From Plenodomus lindquistii (taxonomy: Eukaryota > Ascomycota > Dothideomycetes > Pleosporales > Leptosphaeriaceae): 64,000 bases of DNA. The stretch is from contig JANUWI010000010.1 of assembly GCA_025504975.1 (NCBI GenBank), positions 434,001 to 498,000 on the forward strand. Reading direction: 5' to 3'. The position numbers were made by a program, and so were the translations under genes. Positions 55,266-64,000 of the stretch are shown one piece after another (the first letter of the stretch is position 1; each line of letters starts with the position of its first letter). Under the pieces are notes generated by a model. The model was not told where the DNA came from and did no database searches. It saw only the letters and a program-made list of their open reading frames with translations.

Positions 55266-55319
55266 GATCTGGGCAGTGGGAGCTATGTCACGCCACCAGT
55301 GACAACCACTGCCCAGATC
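55266..55319. repeat. Hairpin 2 of a tandem pair
   Basis: Outer stem gatctgggcagtgg pairs perfectly with ccactgcccagatc (14 bp). Internal loop gagctat/aa and terminal loop gccacca are identical to hairpin 1; the inner stem is gtcac/gtgac, differing from hairpin 1 by two compensatory pairs. Confidence 0.8.
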
Positions 55320-56745
55320 AAAGGGTAATACCCATTATGGGTTACAAAAAAGTTGTCGAATTTAGGTGCGTCCTTTCCCCCTACTCCCTATATGCGTGAG
55401 ATTTCCCAATCCTGGATATGTGTCTGTGTTGCTGCAAGCTGTTTCGACAATAAATACAAAGTACAAGTGTTCGATCCTCGCCTCGTTCGCTCCCTGGATT
55501 CCAGGTAAGTCTGCTGTTCTTTGCGTTGTTTTCTTTTTTTGCTGCTTTGGGGTAGCCTCACTCCCCACTCCCCCGCTCCCCTCTTCCTTTCCTTTCCCAC
55601 TTTCACCTAGACAGTGAAGGGCAAGTAAGTGTCTTGCGCTCTAGTATTAAATGGCTGTTACGACGTGAGAGTGTAGGCGCTTGACTGCCTTGCTCTTCTT
55701 TTGCTGGCTTCGTATAATGTAGTGGGTAGTAGTTTAGTAGGATGGAGGTAGTGCAGGGGAGAGATGGTGATGATTTGCTAACGCACTTTTATTGCTAGAG
55801 ATTTACAAGTACTATTCCTACTGCGAAAGAGGAGCTGCAAGTCTATCTTTTTTAAAATGTACATGTCTTAATTATGCATTGCTTGCAGAAAGAGGGGCCA
55901 TTACAAGGATTGCATAATAACAGTAGAAAGAGCTTGGAAGTTATAGAGCACCTGTTCACCTGCAGAGCACGAATCCAACGTATGTTTTATGTGCTTACTA
56001 GCTTGCAGATCATGTAAGGAACTGCAGTGCGATTACGCGCATCTGCAGTAAGCAGTCCTATAACATAGTGCGTCTCTAGCATTGCTTCAAGACCAGCCCA
56101 CACAAGAGCTAGCGACTAGTAGCAAGTCCCAAGCACTTGAGCCAATCCTTAAACTTAAAACCTGTCACGTTACATCTCACATGGCATCTCAGCATAGCAT
56201 TACAACAAGAAATCAAGTACCAAGTACAACTACAAGCCTATCAAACCCCACCCATAAATCGCATCTACGCGTCGCCCCTCCACAATCCCCACAAGCCCCG
56301 GCACCAAGCCCCCTCTACCCAAAACCTCATACGAGCATCGCCCCATACCCATCCACCCACCCCCTCGGCGTGCTTCCAAAAACGTCATACACAGCGTCGC
56401 GCGGTAACCTCGCGAACTTATTTTCCGTACCATGTCCCCCTCGGAACATCAAGGCAGCCAATCAGGCTCGCTTGAATACTAGGAATCGGGCCGATGGTGC
56501 ACACCCTCTTGCATGCTGTGCATGAGTTTCGTGAACGCCCTGCATGCTTGGGGTGGGGGTGTAATATACCAGTGTGTAGAGCTACACATGTTGAAGCGCC
56601 GTGACGTACGAATACGAAGCAGCGTGCGTTGGGGATGGTTTTGCTCGGTTTCCCGCGGTCCTGGGTAAGTCGGGGGATAACTTTGCAACTTGCACGCGTT
56701 GAATAGCTCTCGTGCGCGATGGCGAGAGCGTTGCAACGAGGGCGT

Positions 56746-57010
56746 TCAAGCGCGCCGGCTCTTGCGACAGTACTTTTGCGTGTAGTCTGTTTCGAGGGTG
56801 GTGTAGGGGGTGGTGGAGGGAAGATGAGAACAAGTTTCTGGGGTCTGTGGAGTTGTGTTAGCTTTTTTGGGAGCGTGGTGAGAGAGGAGAGGTGGTGCTT
56901 ACGGAGCAGACGGAGCTGGAACGGCTTCGCGCTTCGGCTTCGAGGGCTTGCGCTTCGTAGGTGTATGTTATGCGCAGCAGGTCGTGGATGGTGAGGTGGT
57001 GTGTGGACAT
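56746..57010 (-). CDS. Small hypothetical protein
   Basis: Two exons (57010-56903 and 56844-56746) with a 58-nt intron (GTAAGC...AGCTAAC...CCACAG) give 68 residues, MSTHHLTIHDLLRITYTYEA onward. The first half is probably helical and rich in Ala/Glu; the second contains Ser/Thr/Tyr and ends in a basic KSRRA. A strong donor, an internal CTAAC branch site and a good ATG support it. There is no signal peptide and I recognise no family. Confidence 0.5.
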
Positions 57011-57038
57011 GTTGACGGACGACTTTGGTAGCACTTGA

Positions 57039-57062
57039 GACTTTGACTTTGACTTTGACTTT
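57039..57062. repeat. (GACTTT)4 hexanucleotide repeat
   Basis: Four perfect GACTTT units about 30 bp upstream of the small-protein start, probably in its 5' UTR. Confidence 0.85.
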
Positions 57063-59407
57063 GGGAGGAGGATGATTGATGCGTTTCGGTGATGAGATAT
57101 CTGGAGATTCAAGATGTCCTTATATCTTGCCTCGCACGCCCCTGTGTTGCTTTGCTTATGCTCACAATTATCTGTGTCGTGGTTGGTCGGAAGCACAATG
57201 TTCGACCAATCAGATGGGGCGTTGGCGTGGGTTTGCGTTTCAAGGTAAGCAAAGAGACCTGGACCGTGGACTTTGCACAAGACACAATGTAGGAACAAGA
57301 TGATAATGAATAAAGGAAGATGCAACCTCGGCCAGACTCTTTATACGCAACAAGTAGCGCCGACGCGGTAGTCGCAGGCTTGTAGCACATGCAAGCAGTG
57401 ATCACCCAGACCAAGGTGGAGTCGCGGACGTGCGGGAGCAGTGCATGAACCGGGTGGGGGGTTGGTTGGACTGGAGACCGAGATCATCAGATCACCAGCG
57501 AGTGGGGAGGCGCTGCTACCGCTGGTATATTTTCCATGGTTATGGCGTTGGTGTTTTGAGACGCAGCCACTGGTGTTTGTGAGAATGGTGGTGCCTGGAT
57601 GGCTGGCGCGGAAGGGGCGCTCGGTCATGGCGGATATGGCTGTTAACGCCGATGCGCAAGTCCGAGATCAGCGAAACGGCCATGGCAGAGGGAAGGCAAC
57701 TATTTTTCGCGCGTTTGGGGTTGGAGGCACTCCCTTTTGCCATTGACAATGAGTGTTTGATGACTCAATTCCTTCGCCATGTGCTTGTTCATGCTGCGGT
57801 GTCATGTCTTTATCGATTTGGAGAAAATCGGTTACTGCCTCTAACGCGTAAAACCCCCTAACGTTGATGAAGTAGACGCTTCCACCTCGTTGCTTTCCGC
57901 ACTGGAAGACTCATTTGAGTCCCACTGCGAGTCTGAGATATTTCCCGTTCGCCATCATCGGGTACACACTTTGGACAGAACAAAAAGATATCGACAGGAA
58001 ACGAGGTTTGCTCGAGGGTTGGTTGTGCAAGAACTTGGGGTTGATCCATTCTGACGATCGGCTCTATGTGAGGGTAACAAATGGACAATGGAAGATTGGA
58101 GTTTGAGACTCTCAATGGAAGACTGAGAGAAAGAGACGAATTCGAATGCAAAAAGTGCTGCCAATTGCCAGACACTGTCGCTGATACAGACCCTTCGAGA
58201 CATCGATGGTTGTTGCATTTTATACAAGAAGGTAGTTATCCTCGCTCTGTATGTCGAAAAATCTATGGCCTCTGGATATTGCTGACTACCTTTTGTCAGA
58301 CACAGGAATAGAAATCGTCTTACGATCAAGCTCGCAACTTCACATTGTGTTCGAAGTAAAAGAAGCATCGATAAGCACGCCTGCTTCGCGGATTATTGAA
58401 ATAAACTTTACCGGTTTCATGCAACACGCACCCTGTACAGCTTCTCAATGTTCCTTCGAGTTCTAGCACCAATGCTCGTAGCTGTCCGCCAACTTGGTAC
58501 TCGGTCAATACTGGAGGTATTGTCACGGTCTTTGACAGTGTCGAAGTCGGCCTCTAGATTACTCAATACGGTCTCTGTATGCGACGAAATGCAGAGGTCA
58601 TGGTGTGTCGCAGCGTAGACCGCTCCAGATTCCGCCTGCACAGCAACTATGTCTTCCCGACAACCAGGAAATGTCGTGGAAGAGACTCCGCAAGAGAAAA
58701 AGGCTGTGTTGTTGACAACGACAAGCGTGCCATCCCGACATTTTCGCTTCGCTGTGCATGCTCTGTCTGCAAAGTGGCCGGCTTAGACTCGGCTTCGGTG
58801 TGAGCGCCGATGTAACCAGTACTGTCTACTGAAATCTTTTTTAGTCTCTTACTAACGCCAAAACCTTCTGCCGGACTCTGTGATCTACGGAAACCGTCCT
58901 GAACTGCACGATGATGCTCGTCATATTTCATTTGGGCATTTGTCTAGCGTGTATTTATTCGGCCCTTGGCTCTATTTCAGTAAAGCTGCCGAAGTATTCA
59001 CGGCGCTTTTGCGAAGCCACCTGATGTGTGAGCGCGTATGTGTTCCATTTTGGAACATCGTTGCAACGGTCACTAACTAACATGGGAAGACTACCCGTTG
59101 CCGACAACCGATTCAAATGGTCCCCCGCGCTGTTACCCCAGTTTCCAAGAAGTCAAGGAGCATCGGAAGCTACTACCCCGGAATACTGGGGAATTCACCG
59201 TGACTACCGTGACTAAACACGGTGTAAGGTCAGTATACGAGAAATGATGTGAGCAAGTCAGCCATAGTCGACCGGATGGGGTATCTCTCCCGATGATCAC
59301 ATCAACGGTGCAATTGGTATAATAAGACGACAAACCCAGACACAATGATGTTGATCAGTAGGGAATTATCACATGAGGATCGGTTGTGAACGTATCTTAC
59401 TCCAACC
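57063..59407. other. Intergenic, no supported gene
   Basis: 2.3 kb upstream of the GH43 gene. Several frames of 60-137 codons on both strands overlap each other and show no motif. The last few hundred bases should be the GH43 promoter. Confidence 0.4.
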
Positions 59408-61390
59408 ATGTTCTTCACGTCCATCTTCTCCTTGCTGACGCTTGGCGCCGTTTCGAGTGTCTCTGCACAAGCCGCCACCTACGAGGGTTATGTCTTCGCA
59501 TACTTCACGAACAATACCCGAGCTGGAGAGAAGATCTACCTAGCTGCGAGCAACGGCAACAACGCACTCGACTGGACAGAACTCAACAACGGGCAGCCGA
59601 TTCTCACTTCCACCAAGGGAACTACCGGACTACGCGATCCTTTCCTCATCCGTTCAAATGATGGCGACAAGTTCTTCCTCATCGCCACAGATCTCTCAAT
59701 TGGCTCAGGTACCTCATGGGGCGACTCTGTGAAGACTGGGAGCCGCTACCTTGAAGTCTGGGAGTCTCCAGATCTGAAGACTTGGAGCGAGCAAAGACAT
59801 GTCCTGGTCTCGCCATCCACAGCTGGAAACACCTGGGCGCCGGAGGCGTACTACGACACGGATATCAACGAATATGTTGTCTTCTGGGCATCATCATTGT
59901 ATGAGGAGAGTGACACAAATCGCACAGGCGCTACATACCACCGTATGCTCTACGCGACCACCAAGGACTTCGTCACGTTTAGCGAGACTAAGATCTGGCA
60001 AGACGCTGGAACATCGAGGATTGATTCCACAGTCATTCAAGCCGGCGATGAATTCTACCGATTTACAAAAGACGAGGGAGCGGTAACAGGATGCACCGAC
60101 ATTATCCAGGAACGCTCTTCGTCCCTTCTGGCCACACTTGATGGATGGACTACCGTTGGTAGCTGCATCGGCAAGAACGCTGGTCTTGGTGCTGTAGAAG
60201 GCCCTACTGTCTTCAAATCGAACCCAGGAGATGTTCACGGCGAGAAGTACTACCTCTTCGTCGACGAGTACACCGGCAGGGGCTATGTTCCATTGGAGAC
60301 TGCCGACATCAGCAAGCCCGAATGGAAAGTCTCCACCGATTACAAGTTGCCGACCAGCCCTCGACACGGTACCGTCGTCCCAGTGACTGCAGCTGAGCTT
60401 GCTGGCGTTAAAGACGGCGCAAAGACTGTCAAACGTAAGAGCGGTCGTGTTACCCACAAGGCAACTGGCAACCCAGTTCTACCAGACTTTTACGCCGATC
60501 CCAACGCCGTCATCTTTGGTGACACTTACTACATCTACGCAACAACTGACGGCTTTCCTGGATGGGGAGGACAGGTCTTCTATACCTGGCAATCCAAGGA
60601 TCTTGTGAACTGGTCCCGAGGCGAGACTCCATTCTTGACATTGAACGGTACGAGCGGAAATGTCCCATGGGCTGCCGGCAACGCCTGGGCTCCCACAATC
60701 ACCGAACGCGACGGAAAATACTACTTCTACTTCAGCGGTAACAACCCTGCGCTCGACAGGAAAACAATCGGCGTCGCTTCTGCCAGTTGCCCCGATGGTC
60801 CCTTCACAGCAGAACCAACACCAATGATTACCAACAACGAGAGGCTTACCACCAACCAGGCCATCGATCCGGATGCTTTCCTTGATCCCCAGACTGGCAA
60901 GTACTGGCTCACGTGGGGTAACGTCACACCATTGATGGCACAATTGAACGACGACATGGTCTCCATCAACTGGGACACGCTGCAAAAGGTCGAAGGACTC
61001 GACGACTTCCGCGAGGGCTCATTCCTGAACTTTCGAAATGGAGTCTACCACTTCACCTACTCCATTGACGATACCGGTGTTCCAGGCTACCGTGTGGGCT
61101 ACGCTACATCAAAGGTCATCACCGGGCCATACACAAACCACGGAATTATCCTGCAAAAAGATGAATCGCAGGGTATCTTGGCGACTGGGCACAGCTCCAT
61201 TATCCAGATTCCTGGTACAGATGAGTGGTATATTGTTTACCACCGATTCGCGATTCCTGGGGGAGACGGAACGCACCGGGTGACGTGTATTGACAAGTTG
61301 ACGTTTGACAATGAGACTGGTCTTATTCAGCCCGTTAAGCCGACGCTTACAGGTGTTGACCCTGTACCTCTTCACGTGGCCAAATGGTGA
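59408..61390 (+). CDS. Secreted tandem GH43 glycosidase (arabinofuranosidase/xylosidase type)
   Basis: A single exon of 660 residues. MFFTSIFSLLTLGAVSSVSA is a signal peptide. Two five-bladed beta-propeller-like halves follow. The first (about 25-320) has GLRDPFLIRSNDGDKFFLIAT and NTWAPEAYYD; the second (about 355-655) opens with LPDFYADPNAVIFGDTYYIYA and has NAWAPTITERDGKYYFYFSG, RTEGS-like FREGSFLNF and TGHSSIIQIPG. These are GH43 (clan F) landmarks: catalytic-base Asp in RDP/ADP and the acid Glu in APE and REGS contexts. The first half looks like a different GH43 subfamily from the second. It likely acts on arabinan or arabinoxylan side chains outside the cell. A sugar porter lies 850 bp downstream on the same strand. 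Confidence 0.88.
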   Translation: MFFTSIFSLLTLGAVSSVSAQAATYEGYVFAYFTNNTRAGEKIYLAASNGNNALDWTELNNGQPILTSTKGTTGLRDPFLIRSNDGDKFFLIATDLSIGSGTSWGDSVKTGSRYLEVWESPDLKTWSEQRHVLVSPSTAGNTWAPEAYYDTDINEYVVFWASSLYEESDTNRTGATYHRMLYATTKDFVTFSETKIWQDAGTSRIDSTVIQAGDEFYRFTKDEGAVTGCTDIIQERSSSLLATLDGWTTVGSCIGKNAGLGAVEGPTVFKSNPGDVHGEKYYLFVDEYTGRGYVPLETADISKPEWKVSTDYKLPTSPRHGTVVPVTAAELAGVKDGAKTVKRKSGRVTHKATGNPVLPDFYADPNAVIFGDTYYIYATTDGFPGWGGQVFYTWQSKDLVNWSRGETPFLTLNGTSGNVPWAAGNAWAPTITERDGKYYFYFSGNNPALDRKTIGVASASCPDGPFTAEPTPMITNNERLTTNQAIDPDAFLDPQTGKYWLTWGNVTPLMAQLNDDMVSINWDTLQKVEGLDDFREGSFLNFRNGVYHFTYSIDDTGVPGYRVGYATSKVITGPYTNHGIILQKDESQGILATGHSSIIQIPGTDEWYIVYHRFAIPGGDGTHRVTCIDKLTFDNETGLIQPVKPTLTGVDPVPLHVAKW

Positions 61391-62240
61391 GCAGTAAGAG
61401 ATGTAGGACGAGCAGAGGATTGCGTTTGGAAAATAGGTGGCCACCACATAGTCTGAAGTTGGCGCGTTTGGTTGTATAAGCTTTCATGGCCTGGGCAGCC
61501 ATTCCGGCGGGATAGCGAGTTTAACGATTGAATGAACAAAAACAAGTGCAAATTAATCGTTTTCCAAACGTAATACATGTTGCAGGCAAGTTCCGGTTTA
61601 TCACGTGACATGCGACAATTCGAGCTCGCTAAACCACATCTTCCCCGAGGCACGATGTACCTAGTGAGCCAATCAACGAAGCGTTCGATCCTGCATGTCT
61701 CATCTGCATGTCTCATCTGCATTGCGGATGATTGGCGTACCTGCTTACCGTCCTGCATATGTGCCCAGCGACTCCAAAACACATCTGCCTAGCCCTCATC
61801 GACCGCACCTCGTATGCACCTACGCACATCTCAATCGCCAGCCAATTGACAGATAAGACATTCAGATAACCACGGACCAAAATATGGAACATTGCGAAAC
61901 GCCATGCTCGACGTCCGTCGAAGCAGAGCAAATCCATAGGTGGGGCATCGCCGCATCGACCTCGCTAATCTCAGACGAGCAAAGCGTTCAGCCCCCAACC
62001 TGCAGAACGATGTCATTACGTGCTAGAAAAGCAATCCGGGTGCCCACCAGGTGACCAAGAAAAACCACCCAGGGTAGCTACAGTAGCATAAGCGTCTACC
62101 AATCGATAGTTCACCGCTTTCGAAAATGTCGCTGGGAGGTTTCTGCGTCCCTTTGTCCTTTTACTCCCCGAATCTTGTCGTGTTTTCATTGTACGACTTC
62201 CGGACGACATAGCGGGCGAAGCTTTCATCGACATTTCATC
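61391..62240. other. Intergenic between GH43 and sugar porter
   Basis: 850 bp. It holds the GH43 3' UTR and the transporter promoter. A 13-bp direct duplication (ctgcatgtctcat) lies at 61691-61716. No gene seen. Confidence 0.45.
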
Positions 62241-63882
62241 ATGTCGTTCATTGTGGACCAGGTCAAGCAGGCGGTCACGGACAAACAAACCAATGTCGTG
62301 ATATTCTCTGCCACGGCCATTGCCCTGTATGGCTACGATCAGGGCATGATGAGTCTGATCAATACAAACCAGGACTACCTATCGACTATGGGCATTGGGG
62401 AAGAGTCTCCCGTCGTTGGTGTCATTGTAGCCATATACTACCTTGGCTGTGCGGTCGGAGCCGTGCTCTTCTCGAAAATGGCAGATAATGTCGGCAGGAA
62501 GAAGAGCATCTTCTTTAGCTTGGCGACGGCCAGCTTGGGCAACCTGATCATGTTCGTCGCGGGCATGAAGTTCCAGAGCATTGCGCTGTGGGTCATGCTT
62601 GTTGGGAGAACCATCATGGGATTGGGCGTTGGTGGGATCGATGCGGTTATCCCGACGTACTCTTCTGAGCTGTCCTCTGATGGTTCGAGAGGAAAGGCGT
62701 TGGCGCAGGAGTTCCAGTCTAATATCTTTGGGCTGGTCATGGCGTTTGGAATCAACCTTGGCATCACGATTGCGCTTGGGAAACAGAATCAGTGGGCTTG
62801 GAGGGTTCCGATTATTGCCATGCAGGTGTATCCCGTTCTATTGATGGCGGTTGTGGAGCGCTTGCCTGAGAGCCCGAGGTGGTTCTTGTTCAACGATCGA
62901 GAGGACGATGCAAAGGAGGCGCTTGAGGAGATCTATGGAGATGGGGGCGAAGAGAAGTTTGATGAGCTCAAGGAGCAGCATGAGAAAGAGCAGGGTGAAA
63001 GTGTGGGCTACCTCGATATGATGAGCCCTAGCCATCCGCAGTTCCATCCGACAATGGTGACTATCATGTGCCAGGTCAATCAGGCGCTGACAGGGTACGG
63101 AGCGGTCTCTGTATACGGACCTCAAATCTTCGAGGTCAGTCTTTCCCAATTCATACATTCACCTCAGAAATCTAACATCCCTCCAGCTCCTTGGTTTCGG
63201 CGTCCGCGATTCTGAGTACCTCACCCTAGGAAACTACACATCCTATTTCTTCCTCATGACACTAGCCTGGCTCCTCATTGACGCCCTCGGACGCCGCCAC
63301 CTCCTAATCCAAGGCTCCATCATCCTCGCCTCCTGCTTCGCTCTCCTCTGCGTAGCTGGCGGCCTAGTCGCCAACTCCAGCAACCTCGACATCCCCATCA
63401 TCATCCCCGGCATCATCGGCACAGTCATCCTCTTCACCGCAACCGGCGCTTTCGGAATCGGCTGGCTCTCCACCGTCTGGCTCATCCCCACCGAGATCTT
63501 CCCCACCAACGCACGCGCACAAGGAACAGCCATCTCCGTCATCATCTGGGGAATTGCCAATTTCGCAATCACCTTCTTGACACCTGTACTTTTCAACAAT
63601 CTAGATTTCTACATTTTTGCGGTTTTCGCAGGCACGAATGCGATTGCGGGGCTTTGGACGTGGTTGTATCTGCCGGAGACGGGTGGGCGCTCGTTTGATG
63701 AGAATCAGGAGTTCTTCAAGGAGGCGGGCGAGGCGGGGACGTGGAGAGTGAGTAAGATTGCGAAAGGAGAATATGCGAAGATGTTGTATCCTGATCCTAA
63801 GGATCCTGAAGGTGGGAATATTGATGCGGAGAGGGTGCCGTTGTTGAGGAGGCTAGAGGATCAGGTGCCGGGTGCGGGGTGA
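62241..63882 (+). CDS. MFS sugar porter
   Basis: Two exons (62241-63134 and 63187-63882) with a 52-nt intron give 529 residues. The join reads PQIFE|LLGFGVRDSEYL. Sugar-porter family signatures are present: YGYDQGMMS in helix 1, DNVGRKK after helix 2, VGRTIMGLGVGG in helix 4, PESPRWF before the central loop, and PETGGRSFDE after helix 12. Twelve transmembrane helices are expected, with the acidic central loop (EEKFDELKEQHEKEQ) in the cytosol. The substrate is probably a hexose or pentose but cannot be fixed from sequence. The start MSFIVDQVKQ at 62241 is preferred over the open frame upstream. Confidence 0.92.
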
Positions 63883-64000
63883 GTGTTCACGAGGGACCTG
63901 GAGTTGTTACAAGATCGCTATAGATTGCATCACGTTGAATGACGTATAATAATTGAGCATGGGTGGGTTCCAAGTCGGGCTTCGGATCAAGAGCATACAT

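Larger units (their letters stand above)
50816..56745. other. Gene-poor tract with repeats and decayed sequence
   Basis: Nearly 6 kb without a supported intact gene. The longest open frame (51531-52196, plus) begins with TTG and has no motif. Sub-features listed separately: a diverged direct duplication (52.6 kb), a possible pseudogene (53.0-53.8 kb) and two tandem hairpins (55.2-55.3 kb). From about 55650 to 56150 the DNA is AT-rich. Confidence 0.45.

Noticed and set aside
57341..57628. ATG-started 95-codon minus-strand frame
   Set aside because: Overlaps similarly long frames on the other strand, no motif, no splice signals that extend it.

Overview
The window is nuclear DNA of a filamentous ascomycete (Pezizomycotina). 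The evidence is short GT-AG introns, mostly 45-60 nt, with CTAAC/CTGAC-like branch sites; widely spaced genes on both strands; a fungal-type Dicer-like 2; a Zn2Cys6 regulator; a Mug190-type C2 protein; and a secreted hevein-type chitin-binding protein. A Dothideomycete (Pleosporales-like) origin fits the gene set, but that is inference. Exon joins below were checked by reading frame, splice dinucleotides and total length divisible by three.

Layout. 0.2-10.6 kb: DPH1 (diphthamide synthesis), an adenylate-kinase-like NTPase, an F-box-like hypothetical, GlcNAc-6-phosphate deacetylase and, divergent from it, a five-exon Mug190-like SMP/C2 lipid-transfer protein. 10.6-15.7 kb: about 5 kb with one doubtful small ORF. 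15.7-23.3 kb: a complete six-exon Dicer-like 2, proteasome alpha-2, and a membrane RING-CH E3 ligase. 23.7-29.7 kb: a coiled-coil protein, an Hsp70-like ATPase and an SDR oxidoreductase, with repeats between them. 30.7-33.2 kb: a Zn2Cys6 transcription factor. 36-38.8 kb: a HhH-GPD DNA glycosylase divergent from an acyl-protein thioesterase. 38.8-44.9 kb: a MITE family, a tRNA-Glu(CTC) gene that appears to carry two introns (one of spliceosomal type), a RING protein, a hypothetical and a chitin-binding secreted protein. 45-50.8 kb: a WDR59/Mtc5-type SEA (GATOR2) subunit divergent from UBC13. 50.8-56.7 kb: a gene-poor tract with decayed coding-like sequence and a pair of covarying hairpins. 56.7-64 kb: a small hypothetical, a secreted tandem-GH43 glycosidase and an MFS sugar porter.

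Most genes are independent housekeeping functions: ubiquitin/proteasome (UBC13, PRE8, three RING-type proteins), TOR signalling (SEA subunit), RNA silencing (DCL2), DNA repair (glycosylase, UBC13) and translation (DPH1, tRNA-Glu). The GH43 enzyme and sugar porter form a plausible two-gene pentose-polysaccharide utilisation pair. No secondary-metabolite cluster or virus-derived element was recognised. The most unusual objects are the tRNA-Glu gene interrupted after nucleotide 9 by a GTAAGT...CTAAC...CAG intron, and the two tandem hairpins at 55.2-55.3 kb whose inner stems differ by compensatory pairs.
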